Below are positions 1 to 8,436 of a stretch of DNA of 64,000 nt, piece after piece. A program made the position numbers and the translations under genes. The notes under the pieces are model-generated. The model had not been told where the DNA came from. It worked only from the letters and a program-made list of their open reading frames with translations, and did no database searches. This stretch comes from Cellulomonas fimi (GTDB lineage: Bacteria > Actinomycetota > Actinomycetes > Actinomycetales > Cellulomonadaceae). The stretch's first letter is position 1. Each line of letters starts with the position of its first letter. The DNA is taken from contig NZ_CP110680.1 of NCBI RefSeq assembly GCF_028583725.1, positions 2,294,001 through 2,358,000 of the forward strand, written 5' to 3'.

Positions 1-145
1 TGCCGCCGTAGAACACGAACCGGTCGCGCTCGCGGTGCGCGATCGACGCCAGCACGTGCGAGATCACGTGGTCGCGCCGCACCTGGTCGAGGTCGACGCC
101 GAACGCGTCGGCGACGTCGTACAGCTCGCCCGGGTCGAGCCTCAT
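1..145 (-). CDS. abiEii: AbiEii-type nucleotidyltransferase toxin, 5' part only
   Basis: This is the first 48 codons of a gene that runs off the left edge. The visible residues include HVLASIAHRE and then FVFYGG, which is how AbiEii/AbiGii nucleotidyltransferase toxins begin before their GG-containing nucleotidyltransferase motif. Known members are the toxin of type IV toxin-antitoxin systems, a family that uses NTPs to block translation during phage infection. Its ATG overlaps the stop of the upstream antitoxin gene in an ATGA arrangement, so the two are translationally coupled. The catalytic core lies outside the window, so completeness cannot be judged. Confidence 0.82.
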   Translation of the reverse strand, partial: MRLDPGELYDVADAFGVDLDQVRRDHVISHVLASIAHRERDRFVFYGG

Positions 146-783
146 GCGGCCACGGCGTCCGGCACCGCACGACGCAGCCGGGCCAGGGCCGTCGGACCGC
201 CTCGCTGCGTGCGCGCGAGCTCCGCGACGACCGCCCAGTCGACCCGGGGCGCGAGGTTCGTGATGGCCTCGGCGACCGCGCCGGGATCCGCCTTCGTGCG
301 GTTGAGCGCGAGGTCGAGCACCGTCTGCTCGGGCGTCGTGACGAGGACCTCGCCGAGCTCGGTGCGCACCGTCGTCGTCGGCAGCGCCGCCACGTCACGC
401 CGCACGAAGCCCACGACGCCGTGCGGGCGGTCGACGAGGCGCACGTCCGCGTGCCGCGCCGGGACGGCGTAGGTCGTACGCGCGTGCGCCCGCGGCAGCG
501 CGCGCAGCAGCCGCGCCGCCGTCAGCCCCACCGCCACCGGGCGCGCACGGGTCGCGGTGGTGGCGACCGCAGCGCCCGCCGCCTCCAGCGCCGGTCGCCA
601 CCGGTGCGGGTCGTAGGCGTCGTCTGGCACCGCGACGTACACGCCGTGCGCGACCTTGTGCACCTCGCCCCGACGGGCCTTCTGCGCGAGGACCGCGCGC
701 GGGTTCACGTAGTGGTCCGTGAGGTCCGCCGGCGTGACGGCGCGCAGGGGCCACGTGGCGAGTCGCGGACGCTCTCGTGTCAT
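142..783 (-). CDS. abiEi: AbiEi-type antitoxin and repressor
   Basis: A 213-residue protein with an N-terminal region like the AbiEi winged helix (KARRGEVHKVAHGVY, about residues 34-48) and a C-terminal part holding TTPEQTVLDLAL, typical of the AbiEi antitoxin domain. Family members neutralise AbiEii and repress their own promoter by binding inverted repeats. I chose the ATG at 783 over farther upstream starts because a perfect dyad and a TACAAT-like -10 lie just before it, which would give a nearly leaderless mRNA. The toxin gene follows with a 4-base overlap. The call is firm; the start is inferred. Confidence 0.8.
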   Translation of the reverse strand: MTRERPRLATWPLRAVTPADLTDHYVNPRAVLAQKARRGEVHKVAHGVYVAVPDDAYDPHRWRPALEAAGAAVATTATRARPVAVGLTAARLLRALPRAHARTTYAVPARHADVRLVDRPHGVVGFVRRDVAALPTTTVRTELGEVLVTTPEQTVLDLALNRTKADPGAVAEAITNLAPRVDWAVVAELARTQRGGPTALARLRRAVPDAVAA

Positions 784-789
784 GTCGTC

Positions 790-819
790 ATTGTAGCCTG
801 CCAGGCTACAGATCCGACA
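790..819 (-). promoter_or_regulatory. abiE promoter with perfect inverted-repeat operator
   Basis: TGTAGCCTG and CAGGCTACA (792-800 and 802-810) form a perfect 9-bp dyad around one base. Its left end overlaps a minus-strand -10, TACAAT (795 to 790), that lies 6 bases before the abiEi ATG. A weak -35, TGTCGG, sits at 819-814 with an 18-base spacer. A dyad over the -10 of an abiE operon fits the known negative autoregulation by AbiEi. The regulatory role is inferred. Confidence 0.7.
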
Positions 820-960
820 CATGATGTTCGGCTGCGGCACGAGCTCGCAGGTCACCCGCCGTCCGGTTGCCACCGCCCCCGAACCGCCCAAGGATCGGGA
901 CAGTCGAGGTCAAGTGCGCGCCGCCGACGACGGCGGACGGCCTCGCACGGGAGGTCCGAG

Positions 961-3900
961 ATGCCGTCGCCCGTCGCCCTGCAGGACTTCGACGCGGTCC
1001 TCTTCGACCTCGACGGCGTCCTCACCACCACCCGCACCGTCCACGCCGCCGCCTGGAAGCGCGCCTTCGACGACTTCCTCGACGGCTGGGACCGCGCGCA
1101 CGGGACCCACACCCCCCGCTTCGACGACCGCGTCGACTACGCCGCCCACGTCGACGGCAAGACCCGCGAGGAAGGCGTCCGCGACTTCCTCGCGTCCCGC
1201 GGCATCACCCTCCCGCCCGGCGGGCCCGACTCCCCACCCGAGGAGGACTCCTGGTGGGGCCTCGGCAACCGCAAGCAGCTCCTCGTCGAGGAGGAGCTCG
1301 AACGCTCCGGAGTCGAGGCGTTCCCCGGCTCGGTCGCCTGGGTCCGCGAGATCCGCGAGGCCGGCCTGCGCACCGCCGTCGTCTCCTCCAGCCGCAACTG
1401 CGCCGCCGTCCTCCAGCACGCCGGCATCGCCAAGCTCTTCGACGCCCGCGTCGACGGCGAGACCATCCTCGAGCTCGGCCTGCCCGGCAAACCCGCACCC
1501 GACGGGTTCCTCGAGGGCGCACGCCGCGTCGGCGTCGACCCCCGCCGCGCCGTCGTCGTCGAGGACGCGCTCGCCGGCGTCGAGGCGGGACGCGCCGGCG
1601 GCTTCGGGCTCGTCGTCGGCGTCGACCGCGACGGACACGCCGAAGCCCTCGCCGCGCACGGCGCCGACGTCGTCGTCCAGGACCTCGCCGAGCTGCTCGC
1701 CGACCCCGACGAGGACGTGCACCGCGCCGGCCCCCGGACCCACCGCCTGCGCGACGCCGCCCGCCGCATCGTCGCGACCTCCACCGACGTCCCGCCCGAC
1801 CCGTGGCGCATGGTCGAGCACGCGTTCACCCCCGAGCGCACCGAGCAGACCGAGACGCTCTTCGCGCTCTCCAACGGCTACCTCGGCATCCGCGGCGCCT
1901 TCGAGGAAGGCGCACCCGCCCGGTCCCCCGCAACCCTCCTCAACGGGTTCCACGAGACGTGGCCCATCGTCTACCCCGAGGCCGCCCACGGGTTCGCCAC
2001 GACCGGGCAGACGATCCTCCCCGTCCCCGACGGCACCGCCGTCCGCCTCCTCGTCGACGAGGAGCCCGTCACATGCGAGAACACCGAGGTCCGCCACTTC
2101 GAACGCACCCTCGACATGCGCCACGCGGTCCTCACCCGCACCGTCGTGCTGCAGCTCTCCGACGGCCGCCGCTTCCGCCTCCACAGCGAACGCCTCGTCT
2201 CCCTCGCACAACGCCACCTCGCCGTCCTGCGCTACGAGATCACCGCACTCGACGCACCCGGGCGCGTCGTCCTGTCGTCCGAGCTCGTCGCCCCCACCGA
2301 CCCCGTCGGCCAGGACGTCACCCTCGACCCCCGCCAGTCGCGCCAGGTCACCGGCTCCCTGCGCCCCGGACCTGACCGCACCGACGGCCTGCGCGTCGTG
2401 CGCGCCTACTCGACCGCCCGGTCCGGGCTCACCGTCGCCGCCGCCATGGACCACGAGGTCGACGACGGCGTCACCCACGTCGGGACCCGCGTCGAACCCG
2501 CCCGGGCCCGCGTCGTCTTCGACGTCGAGACCCAGGTCGGCGTCCCCGTCGGGATCACGAAGTGGCTCGCCTACCACCACGGCGACGACGACGCCGGCGA
2601 GCTCCTCAACCGCGCCGGCATGACCATCCACCGCGCCCGCGACGCGGGCTACGAGGCGGTGCGCGCGGCGCACGAGCGCGAGGCCGACGTGTTCTGGGAA
2701 CGCAGCGAGGTCGCGCTCGCGGGCACGTCCCAGGGGCAGCAGGCCGTCCACTACAACCAGTTCACGCTCCTGCAGGCGACGTGGCGCAGCGAAGGCCACG
2801 GGGTGCCGTCCAAGGGACTCACGGGCACCGGGTACGAGGGGCACTACTTCTGGGACACCGAGGCGTACCTGCTCCCGTTCCTCATCCACACCTCGCCGCG
2901 GATCGCGCGCAGCCTGCTCATGCACCGTGTGCGCATGCTGCCCGCGGCACGGGCGCGCGCGCGAGAGGTGGGCTGCGACGGCGCGCTGTTCCCGTGGCGC
3001 ACCATCAACGGCCAGGAGGCGTCCGCCTACTACGCGGCCGGCACCGCGCAGTACCACATCGACGCCGACGTGGCGTACGCGCTCGAGCAGTACGTCACGG
3101 TCACGGGCGACACCGACCTCATGGTGCAGCACGGCGCCGAGCTGCTCGTCGAGACGGCACGGATGTGGGCCGGACTGGGGTACTTCTCGGACCGGCACGA
3201 CGGGCGGTTCGTCATCATGCGGGTCACGGGCCCGGACGAGTACTCGACGGTCGTCGACAACAACCTCTACACGAACCTCATGGCGGCGGAGAACCTGCGC
3301 GCCGCGGCCGACACGCTGGACTGGCTCGCGCGCGAGCACCCGAAGGAGCACGCCGTGCTCGTCGACGGCCTGCGCGTGCTCGACAGCGAGGTCGCGACGT
3401 GGCGGCGCGCCGCGGAGGCGATGTACGTGCCGTTCGACGAGACGTTCGGCGTGCACCTGCAGGACGACGCGTTCACGCGGCTCGAGCGGTGGGACTTCGC
3501 GGGCACCCCGCAGGAGATGTACCCCCTCCTGCTGCACTTCCACCCGCTCGTCATCTACCGCCACCAGGTCATCAAGCAGGCCGACGTCGTGCTCGCGACC
3601 GTGATGCTCCCGGAGCGGTTCACGCCCGACGAGCGCCGGCGCATCTTCGAGTACTACGACCCGCTGACGACGGGCGACTCCTCGCTGTCGGAGTGCATGC
3701 AGGCGATCGCCGCCGCCGACGTAGGCAAGTTCCGCACGGCCGAGGAGTACCTGGTCGACGCGACGTCGATCGACCTCACCGACCGCGCGGGCAACCTGCG
3801 CGACGGCGTGCACGCGGCCTCGGCAGGCGGCATGTGGATGGCGCTCGTGCAAGGGTTCGCGGGCTACCGCTGGCGCGGCACGCAGTTCTCCCCCATGCTC

Positions 3901-4098
3901 CCGACGCGTGCGCGGCGCATGCGGTTCCCGCTGCAGATCCGCGGCTCGGTGCTCGAGGTCGACGTCCGCGAGGACCTCGTGACGTACACGGTGCGCAGCG
4001 GCGAACCGGTGACGGGACGGCACCGCGGCACGCCCTTCACGGTTCGTCAGGGAGAGCCGGTGAGCTTCCCCGGGGAGTACCACACGCGCGACGCGTGA
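961..4098 (+). CDS. Fused beta-phosphoglucomutase-like HAD hydrolase / GH65 disaccharide phosphorylase
   Basis: A 1045-residue fusion. Residues about 10-245 are a HAD-superfamily domain of the beta-phosphoglucomutase type, with the DLDGV motif (Asp16 nucleophile, Asp18). Residues about 270-1045 are a glycoside hydrolase family 65 enzyme; the general-acid Glu760 lies in GPDEY, and HYFWDTE and NGQEASAYY are also GH65-like. GH65 phosphorylases split maltose, trehalose, kojibiose or related alpha-glucosides with phosphate to give beta-glucose 1-phosphate, which the HAD domain would isomerise to glucose 6-phosphate, so one chain could do both steps. The disaccharide cannot be told by eye. GGGAGG at 949-954 is a strong ribosome binding site for the ATG. 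Codon endings change near 2640. Confidence 0.88.
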   Translation: MPSPVALQDFDAVLFDLDGVLTTTRTVHAAAWKRAFDDFLDGWDRAHGTHTPRFDDRVDYAAHVDGKTREEGVRDFLASRGITLPPGGPDSPPEEDSWWGLGNRKQLLVEEELERSGVEAFPGSVAWVREIREAGLRTAVVSSSRNCAAVLQHAGIAKLFDARVDGETILELGLPGKPAPDGFLEGARRVGVDPRRAVVVEDALAGVEAGRAGGFGLVVGVDRDGHAEALAAHGADVVVQDLAELLADPDEDVHRAGPRTHRLRDAARRIVATSTDVPPDPWRMVEHAFTPERTEQTETLFALSNGYLGIRGAFEEGAPARSPATLLNGFHETWPIVYPEAAHGFATTGQTILPVPDGTAVRLLVDEEPVTCENTEVRHFERTLDMRHAVLTRTVVLQLSDGRRFRLHSERLVSLAQRHLAVLRYEITALDAPGRVVLSSELVAPTDPVGQDVTLDPRQSRQVTGSLRPGPDRTDGLRVVRAYSTARSGLTVAAAMDHEVDDGVTHVGTRVEPARARVVFDVETQVGVPVGITKWLAYHHGDDDAGELLNRAGMTIHRARDAGYEAVRAAHEREADVFWERSEVALAGTSQGQQAVHYNQFTLLQATWRSEGHGVPSKGLTGTGYEGHYFWDTEAYLLPFLIHTSPRIARSLLMHRVRMLPAARARAREVGCDGALFPWRTINGQEASAYYAAGTAQYHIDADVAYALEQYVTVTGDTDLMVQHGAELLVETARMWAGLGYFSDRHDGRFVIMRVTGPDEYSTVVDNNLYTNLMAAENLRAAADTLDWLAREHPKEHAVLVDGLRVLDSEVATWRRAAEAMYVPFDETFGVHLQDDAFTRLERWDFAGTPQEMYPLLLHFHPLVIYRHQVIKQADVVLATVMLPERFTPDERRRIFEYYDPLTTGDSSLSECMQAIAAADVGKFRTAEEYLVDATSIDLTDRAGNLRDGVHAASAGGMWMALVQGFAGYRWRGTQFSPMLPTRARRMRFPLQIRGSVLEVDVREDLVTYTVRSGEPVTGRHRGTPFTVRQGEPVSFPGEYHTRDA

Positions 4099-4107
4099 CG
4101 CCCGACC

Positions 4108-4150
4108 AGGACCAATGGTCCTACTGCTGTTCGTCGTGCGTTCCTAGTCT
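4108..4150 (+). promoter_or_regulatory. Palindromic operator and -10 box upstream of the DUF4914 gene
   Basis: AGGACC-AAT-GGTCCT (4108-4122) is a perfect 6-bp dyad. A plausible -10, TAGTCT, lies at 4145-4150, and no good -35 is visible where one is expected. The dyad centre would be about 42 bases before the inferred start of transcription, a usual place for an activator. The GGAC...GTCC core looks like hypoxia or NarL/FixJ-family (DosR-like) boxes, but the spacing differs by one base, so the regulator is unknown. Confidence 0.5.
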
Positions 4151-4200
4151 CGGCGTCAAGAGTGGGCAATACGGCCCGCGCGCGCCTGACGGGAGCTCCC

Positions 4201-6114
4201 ATGACAGTCGACGTCACCACCCCGGACGCCCTGCGGACCCTCGGCCTCCCGGCCGCCGTGCGCGACGTCCTCGACACGGCCGACGTCATCGTCCCCGCGA
4301 CGCGCGAGGAGCTCTACGCGCTCGCGCTCGGACCCGACGGCGGGCCCCGCTTCGACGTGGTCTACGACGTGCACGGCGAGCCCGTGAAGGAGGCGGACGT
4401 CGTCCGCTGCGCCAACGGCCTCGCGGTCAACTACCCCGAGGACTACATGCGGCGCCGCGACCCCGACTGCATGCGGATCGCCGACGACCTCCCCACGGAC
4501 AAGCCGCGCTACCGCGACGTCTACGGCGCCGACTTCGCGCCCGTCAAGGCGGAGACCCTCGACTGGCTCGCCGGGCAGCGCCTCGTCGTCCTGCCGTTCC
4601 GCGCCGGCGGCCCGGTGCACGGCTACCCGTCGCTCGCGATCGTGCCCGTCAACGCCGCGTTCTTCGCGCTCACCCTCGCCGACCTGCAGGGCTGGGTCAC
4701 GTTCGACGAGCTCGGACCCTTCACGCCGCGCTCGATCGTGTACGTCGCTCCCCCGTTCCGGCACACGCACTTCGCGGGCCGCCAGGTCGTCGTGCACGAC
4801 CGGTCCACGTCGCTGCACGAGGTCTTCGCCTACAACCTCTACCCCGGCCCGTCGGCGAAGAAGGGCATCTTCTCGGTGCTCCTCGACATCGGCGAGCAGG
4901 AGGGCTGGCTCACTGCGCACGCGTCCTCCGTGCGCGTCACCACCCCGTACGAGAACGAGTTCGTCGTCATGCACGAGGGCGCGTCCGGCGGCGGCAAGTC
5001 CGAGATGTGCCAGGAGTTCCGCCGCCTCGACGACGGCCGCATCCTGCTCGGCACCAACGTCGTCACCGGCACCACCGACACCATCACGCTCGCCGAGTCG
5101 TCCGCGCTCGCCCCCGTCACCGACGACATGACCCTGTGCCCTCCCGCGATCCAGGGCACCGACGGCCGACTCGTCGTCGCCGACGCCGAGGCCGGCTGGT
5201 TCGTCCGCGTCGACAACCTCACCGAGTACGGCCAGGACGCGACCCTCGAACGCGCCGTCATCCACCCCGACCGGCCCCTCGTCTTCTACAACATGCGCGG
5301 GCTGCCCGACGCGACCCTGCTGCCGTGGGAGCACACCCTCGACTCCAACGGGAAGCGGTGCCCCAACCCCCGCGTCGTCGTCGCGCGCTCGCAGTTCCGG
5401 CACGTCGTCGACGAGGCCGAGCCGGTGGACGTGCGGACCTTCGGGGTCCGCATGCCGGCCTGCACGCGCACCGCACCGACCTACGGCGTGATGGGCCTCA
5501 TGCATCTCGTGCCGCCGTCGCTCGCGTGGGTGTGGCGGCTCGTCGCACCGCGTGGCGACAAGAACCCGTCGATCGGCGAGTCCGCGGCCGACACCGAGAA
5601 GCTCGCGCACGGCGGCCTCGTCGCCGAGGGGGTCGGCTCGTACTGGCCGTTCTCCACGGGCACGAAGGTCGGGGCGGCCAACCTGCTGCTCCGGCAGATC
5701 GTCGCCGCGCCCCGCACCCGGTACGTGCTGACGCCCAACCAGCACATCGGGTCGTACCACGTCGGGTTCGCCGCCGAGTGGCTCACGCGCGAGTACCTCG
5801 CCCGGCGCGGCACGTCCCGCATCCGGCGCGAGCAGCTCCAGCCCGCACGCTGCCCGCTGTTCGGCTGGACGCCCCGCGAGCTGCGCATCGACGGCCAGAC
5901 GATCCGCCCGTCCTACCTCGCGCCCGAGCTGCAGTCGCAGGTCGGTGAGGAGGCGTACGACCAGGGCGCCGCCGTGCTCACCGCGTTCTTCCGCTCCGAG
6001 CTGCGGCAGTTCCTCACGCCCGACCTCGACCCGCTCGGCCGCCGCATCATCGAGACCGTCCTCGCCGACGGGACCGTCGAGGAGTACGAGGCGCTGACAC
6101 CCACGACGCCCTGA
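4201..6114 (+). CDS. DUF4914-like protein with PEPCK-like P-loop
   Basis: A 637-residue soluble protein that I recognise as resembling the uncharacterised DUF4914 family. Residues 261-268 (ASGGGKSE) form a phosphate-binding loop like the kinase loop of phosphoenolpyruvate carboxykinases and HPr kinases, and it is preceded by HEG. A later segment, LTPNQHIGSYHVGF (about residues 515-528), is another conserved-looking patch. No signal peptide or membrane segment is seen. The start at 4201 follows GGGAGC with good spacing. It lies 102 bases after the GH65 gene on the same strand but appears to have its own regulated promoter. An ATP- or GTP-dependent phosphotransfer role is inference only; the substrate is unknown. 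Confidence 0.62.
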   Translation: MTVDVTTPDALRTLGLPAAVRDVLDTADVIVPATREELYALALGPDGGPRFDVVYDVHGEPVKEADVVRCANGLAVNYPEDYMRRRDPDCMRIADDLPTDKPRYRDVYGADFAPVKAETLDWLAGQRLVVLPFRAGGPVHGYPSLAIVPVNAAFFALTLADLQGWVTFDELGPFTPRSIVYVAPPFRHTHFAGRQVVVHDRSTSLHEVFAYNLYPGPSAKKGIFSVLLDIGEQEGWLTAHASSVRVTTPYENEFVVMHEGASGGGKSEMCQEFRRLDDGRILLGTNVVTGTTDTITLAESSALAPVTDDMTLCPPAIQGTDGRLVVADAEAGWFVRVDNLTEYGQDATLERAVIHPDRPLVFYNMRGLPDATLLPWEHTLDSNGKRCPNPRVVVARSQFRHVVDEAEPVDVRTFGVRMPACTRTAPTYGVMGLMHLVPPSLAWVWRLVAPRGDKNPSIGESAADTEKLAHGGLVAEGVGSYWPFSTGTKVGAANLLLRQIVAAPRTRYVLTPNQHIGSYHVGFAAEWLTREYLARRGTSRIRREQLQPARCPLFGWTPRELRIDGQTIRPSYLAPELQSQVGEEAYDQGAAVLTAFFRSELRQFLTPDLDPLGRRIIETVLADGTVEEYEALTPTTP

Positions 6115-6141
6115 CGACCTTGCCGCCGCGCGGCACGACGC

Positions 6142-6179
6142 ACGAGAGGCCGGCCCCTGCACGGGGGCCGGCCTCTCGT
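6142..6179. terminator. Bidirectional terminator between the DUF4914 gene and der
   Basis: A perfect 16-bp GC-rich stem (6142-6157 pairing with 6164-6179) with a 6-base loop lies between two convergent genes. It should serve both strands. Confidence 0.85.
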
Positions 6180-6189
6180 CACGTCACGC

Positions 6190-7695
6190 TCAGCGCCGGC
6201 GCTTCTCGCGCACCCGCACCGAGATCGAGATCGGCGTGCCCTCGAACCCGAACGTCTCGCGCAGGCGACGCTCGATGTACCGGCGGTAGCCAGGGTCCAG
6301 GAAGCCCGTCGTGAAGATGACGAACCGCGGCGGACGCGTCGACGCCTGCGTCGCGAACAGGATGCGCGGCTGCTTGCCGCCACGCAGCGGGTGCGGGTGC
6401 GCCGCGACGAGCTCGCCCAGGAACGCGTTGAGACGTCCCGTCGAGATGCGCGTGTCCCACGACTCCAGCGACCGCTTGAGCGCGGGCACCAGGCGGTCCG
6501 TGTGCCAACCCGTGCGTGCCGAGATGTTCACGCGCGGCGCCCACTGCACCTGCACGAGGTCCTTCTCGATCTCGCGCTCCAGGTACGGGCGACGGTCCTC
6601 GTCCATGAGGTCCCACTTGTTGTACGCGATCACGAGCGCCCGGCCCGCGTCGACGACCTGCGAGATCACGCGCGTGTCCTGCTCGGTCATCGTCGAGGAC
6701 GCGTCGATCAGCACGACCGCGACCTCGGCCTTCTCGATCGCCGCCTGCGTGCGCAGCGACGCGTAGAAGTCCGGCCCGGACGTCTGGTGCACGCGCCGCC
6801 GGATGCCCGCGGTGTCGACGAACACCCACGGCTCGCCCTTGAGCAGCACGAGCTCGTCCACCGGGTCACGCGTCGTGCCGGCCGTCGCGTCGACGACCAC
6901 GCGCTCCGTGCCGAGCACCTTGTTCAGCAGCGACGACTTGCCGACGTTCGGCCGCCCGACGAGCGCCACGCGGCGCGGACCGTCCGGCACCGGCGTCGCG
7001 TGCGCCGACACCTCGGGCAGCGCGTCGACCGCCGCCTCCAGCAGGTCACCCGTGCCACGGCCGTGCAGCGCCGACACCGGGTACGGCTCCCCCAGCCCCA
7101 GTGCCCACAGCGCCGCCGCGTCCGCCTCGACCGCCGGGCCGTCCACCTTGTTGGCGCAGAGCACGACCGGCTTGCCCGAGCGGCGCAGCAGCCGGACGAC
7201 CTGCTCGTCCGTGTCCGTGGCGCCCACCGTGGCGTCCACGACGAACAGCACCGCGTCGGCCAGGGCGATCGCGACCTCAGCCTGCTCGGCCACGCGCGCG
7301 TCGATGCCCGCGACGTCGACCTCCCAGCCGCCCGTGTCCACGACCGTGAACCGGCGCCCGGCCCACTCCGCCGGGTAGCTCACGCGGTCACGCGTCACGC
7401 CCGGCTGGTCCTCCACGACCGCCTCCCGGCGGCCCAGGATGCGGTTCACGAGGGTCGACTTCCCGACGTTCGGCCGCCCGACGACCGCGAGCACCGGCAG
7501 CGCGGTCGCCGCCGCACCCCCGATCTCGTCCTCGTCGAGCCCGTCGATCAGCGCGAGGTCGTCGTCCTCGAGCGCGTACTCGGCGAGCCCCGCGCGCAGC
7601 GCACGCTCGCGATCCGCGTCGCCGGCCTCGTCGGGCAGCTCCAGGGCGTCGCCGGCCTCGTCGGGCAGCTCCAGGGCGGGGTCGGTGTCCGTCAT
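6190..7695 (-). CDS. der: Ribosome assembly GTPase Der (EngA)
   Basis: A 501-residue tandem GTPase essential in most bacteria for 50S subunit maturation. Two G domains are visible: GRPNVGKST near residue 73 and GRPNVGKSS near residue 247, followed by a KH-like C-terminal domain with the conserved NISARTG stretch. I chose the ATG at 7695 because GGGGAG lies 10 bases upstream; an ATG at 7704 is too close to it. The acidic N-terminal extension (about 70 residues before the first G1) contains a 10-residue duplication. It is the last gene of the parA-to-der run. Confidence 0.95.
   Translation of the reverse strand: MTDTDPALELPDEAGDALELPDEAGDADRERALRAGLAEYALEDDDLALIDGLDEDEIGGAAATALPVLAVVGRPNVGKSTLVNRILGRREAVVEDQPGVTRDRVSYPAEWAGRRFTVVDTGGWEVDVAGIDARVAEQAEVAIALADAVLFVVDATVGATDTDEQVVRLLRRSGKPVVLCANKVDGPAVEADAAALWALGLGEPYPVSALHGRGTGDLLEAAVDALPEVSAHATPVPDGPRRVALVGRPNVGKSSLLNKVLGTERVVVDATAGTTRDPVDELVLLKGEPWVFVDTAGIRRRVHQTSGPDFYASLRTQAAIEKAEVAVVLIDASSTMTEQDTRVISQVVDAGRALVIAYNKWDLMDEDRRPYLEREIEKDLVQVQWAPRVNISARTGWHTDRLVPALKRSLESWDTRISTGRLNAFLGELVAAHPHPLRGGKQPRILFATQASTRPPRFVIFTTGFLDPGYRRYIERRLRETFGFEGTPISISVRVREKRRR
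7618..7677 (-). repeat. 30-bp tandem duplication inside der
   Basis: Two adjacent identical 30-bp units (7618-7647 and 7648-7677) encode the repeated residues [10 protein letters not shown] in the acidic leader of Der. The repeat is in frame, so the reading frame is kept. Confidence 0.9.
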
Positions 7696-7752
7696 GCCGA
7701 CCATTCTCCCCTGTCGCGCAGGCAGCCGTGACCCCGGGGCGCGGGGCGGAGG

Positions 7753-8436
7753 TCAGGCGGGCTCGCGGTCCGGGCCGTCCGTCGGCAGGACGAGCCCCGA
7801 CCGGGCGCTCGCCCGGGTCACGAGGTCCGACAGCGCGACGCGCACCGCCTCGTTGGCGGCGACGAGCGCGGCGCGTCCGGACACGCCCGGCGCACGCTCG
7901 ACGACGACGGGCTCGCCGAACTCGACCACGAGCCGGCGCCGGAACCCGGGGACGTGCCCGACGGACTCCCCCGTGCGCCGGGTCCCCAGGATCGCGACGG
8001 GCACGACGGGAGCCTGTCCGTTGAGCGCGAGCCACGCGATCCCGGCGCGGGCGCTCGTCGCGTCGCCGCGACCGCGGTTGCCCTCGGGGAAGATGCCGAC
8101 GACACCGCCCCGGCGGAGCACGCCGAGCGCGGTCGTCAGCGCGGTCCGGCCGCCCTGCCGGTCGACGGGGATCTGGCCCGCCGCGCGCAGCACCAGCCCG
8201 ACCGGCCCGTGGAACATCTCCTCCTTGACGAGGATGTGCGTCGGCCGCGGGGAGACACCCGCGAGGATCGGCCCGTCGACGACGCCCGTGTGGTTGGCCG
8301 CCAGCAGCACCGGACCGGTGCGCGGCACGTGGTGCGCACCGACGACGTCGGTCGCCCAGACCCCGCGCGCGAGGAACCAGCCGATCCACCGCGACCACGC
8401 CGGACCGGCGGGCGACGGTACGCGCTGCTCCGTCAC
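7753..8436 (-). CDS. 1-acyl-sn-glycerol-3-phosphate acyltransferase (PlsC family)
   Basis: A 227-residue lysophospholipid acyltransferase. The catalytic HX4D motif is NHTGVVD (His49, Asp54), and FPEGNR near residue 116 is the acyl-acceptor binding motif. The enzyme would add the second acyl chain to lysophosphatidic acid at the membrane during phospholipid synthesis. The GTG start overlaps the stop of cmk (GTGA), so it is co-translated. A cmk-plsC-der order is common in actinobacteria, and some species carry several plsC paralogues, so the exact acyl acceptor is not proven. Confidence 0.88.
   Translation of the reverse strand: MTEQRVPSPAGPAWSRWIGWFLARGVWATDVVGAHHVPRTGPVLLAANHTGVVDGPILAGVSPRPTHILVKEEMFHGPVGLVLRAAGQIPVDRQGGRTALTTALGVLRRGGVVGIFPEGNRGRGDATSARAGIAWLALNGQAPVVPVAILGTRRTGESVGHVPGFRRRLVVEFGEPVVVERAPGVSGRAALVAANEAVRVALSDLVTRASARSGLVLPTDGPDREPA

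Noticed and set aside
910..4083. A 1057-codon open frame on the minus strand
   Set aside because: It is antisense to the GH65/HAD gene. In DNA this GC-rich, frames complementary to real genes lack stops; the product is low-complexity and matches no family.
2562..5948. A 1128-codon plus-strand frame across the GH65 and DUF4914 genes
   Set aside because: It is a shifted frame of both genes, extremely rich in Arg/Ala/Pro, and crosses the promoter between them.
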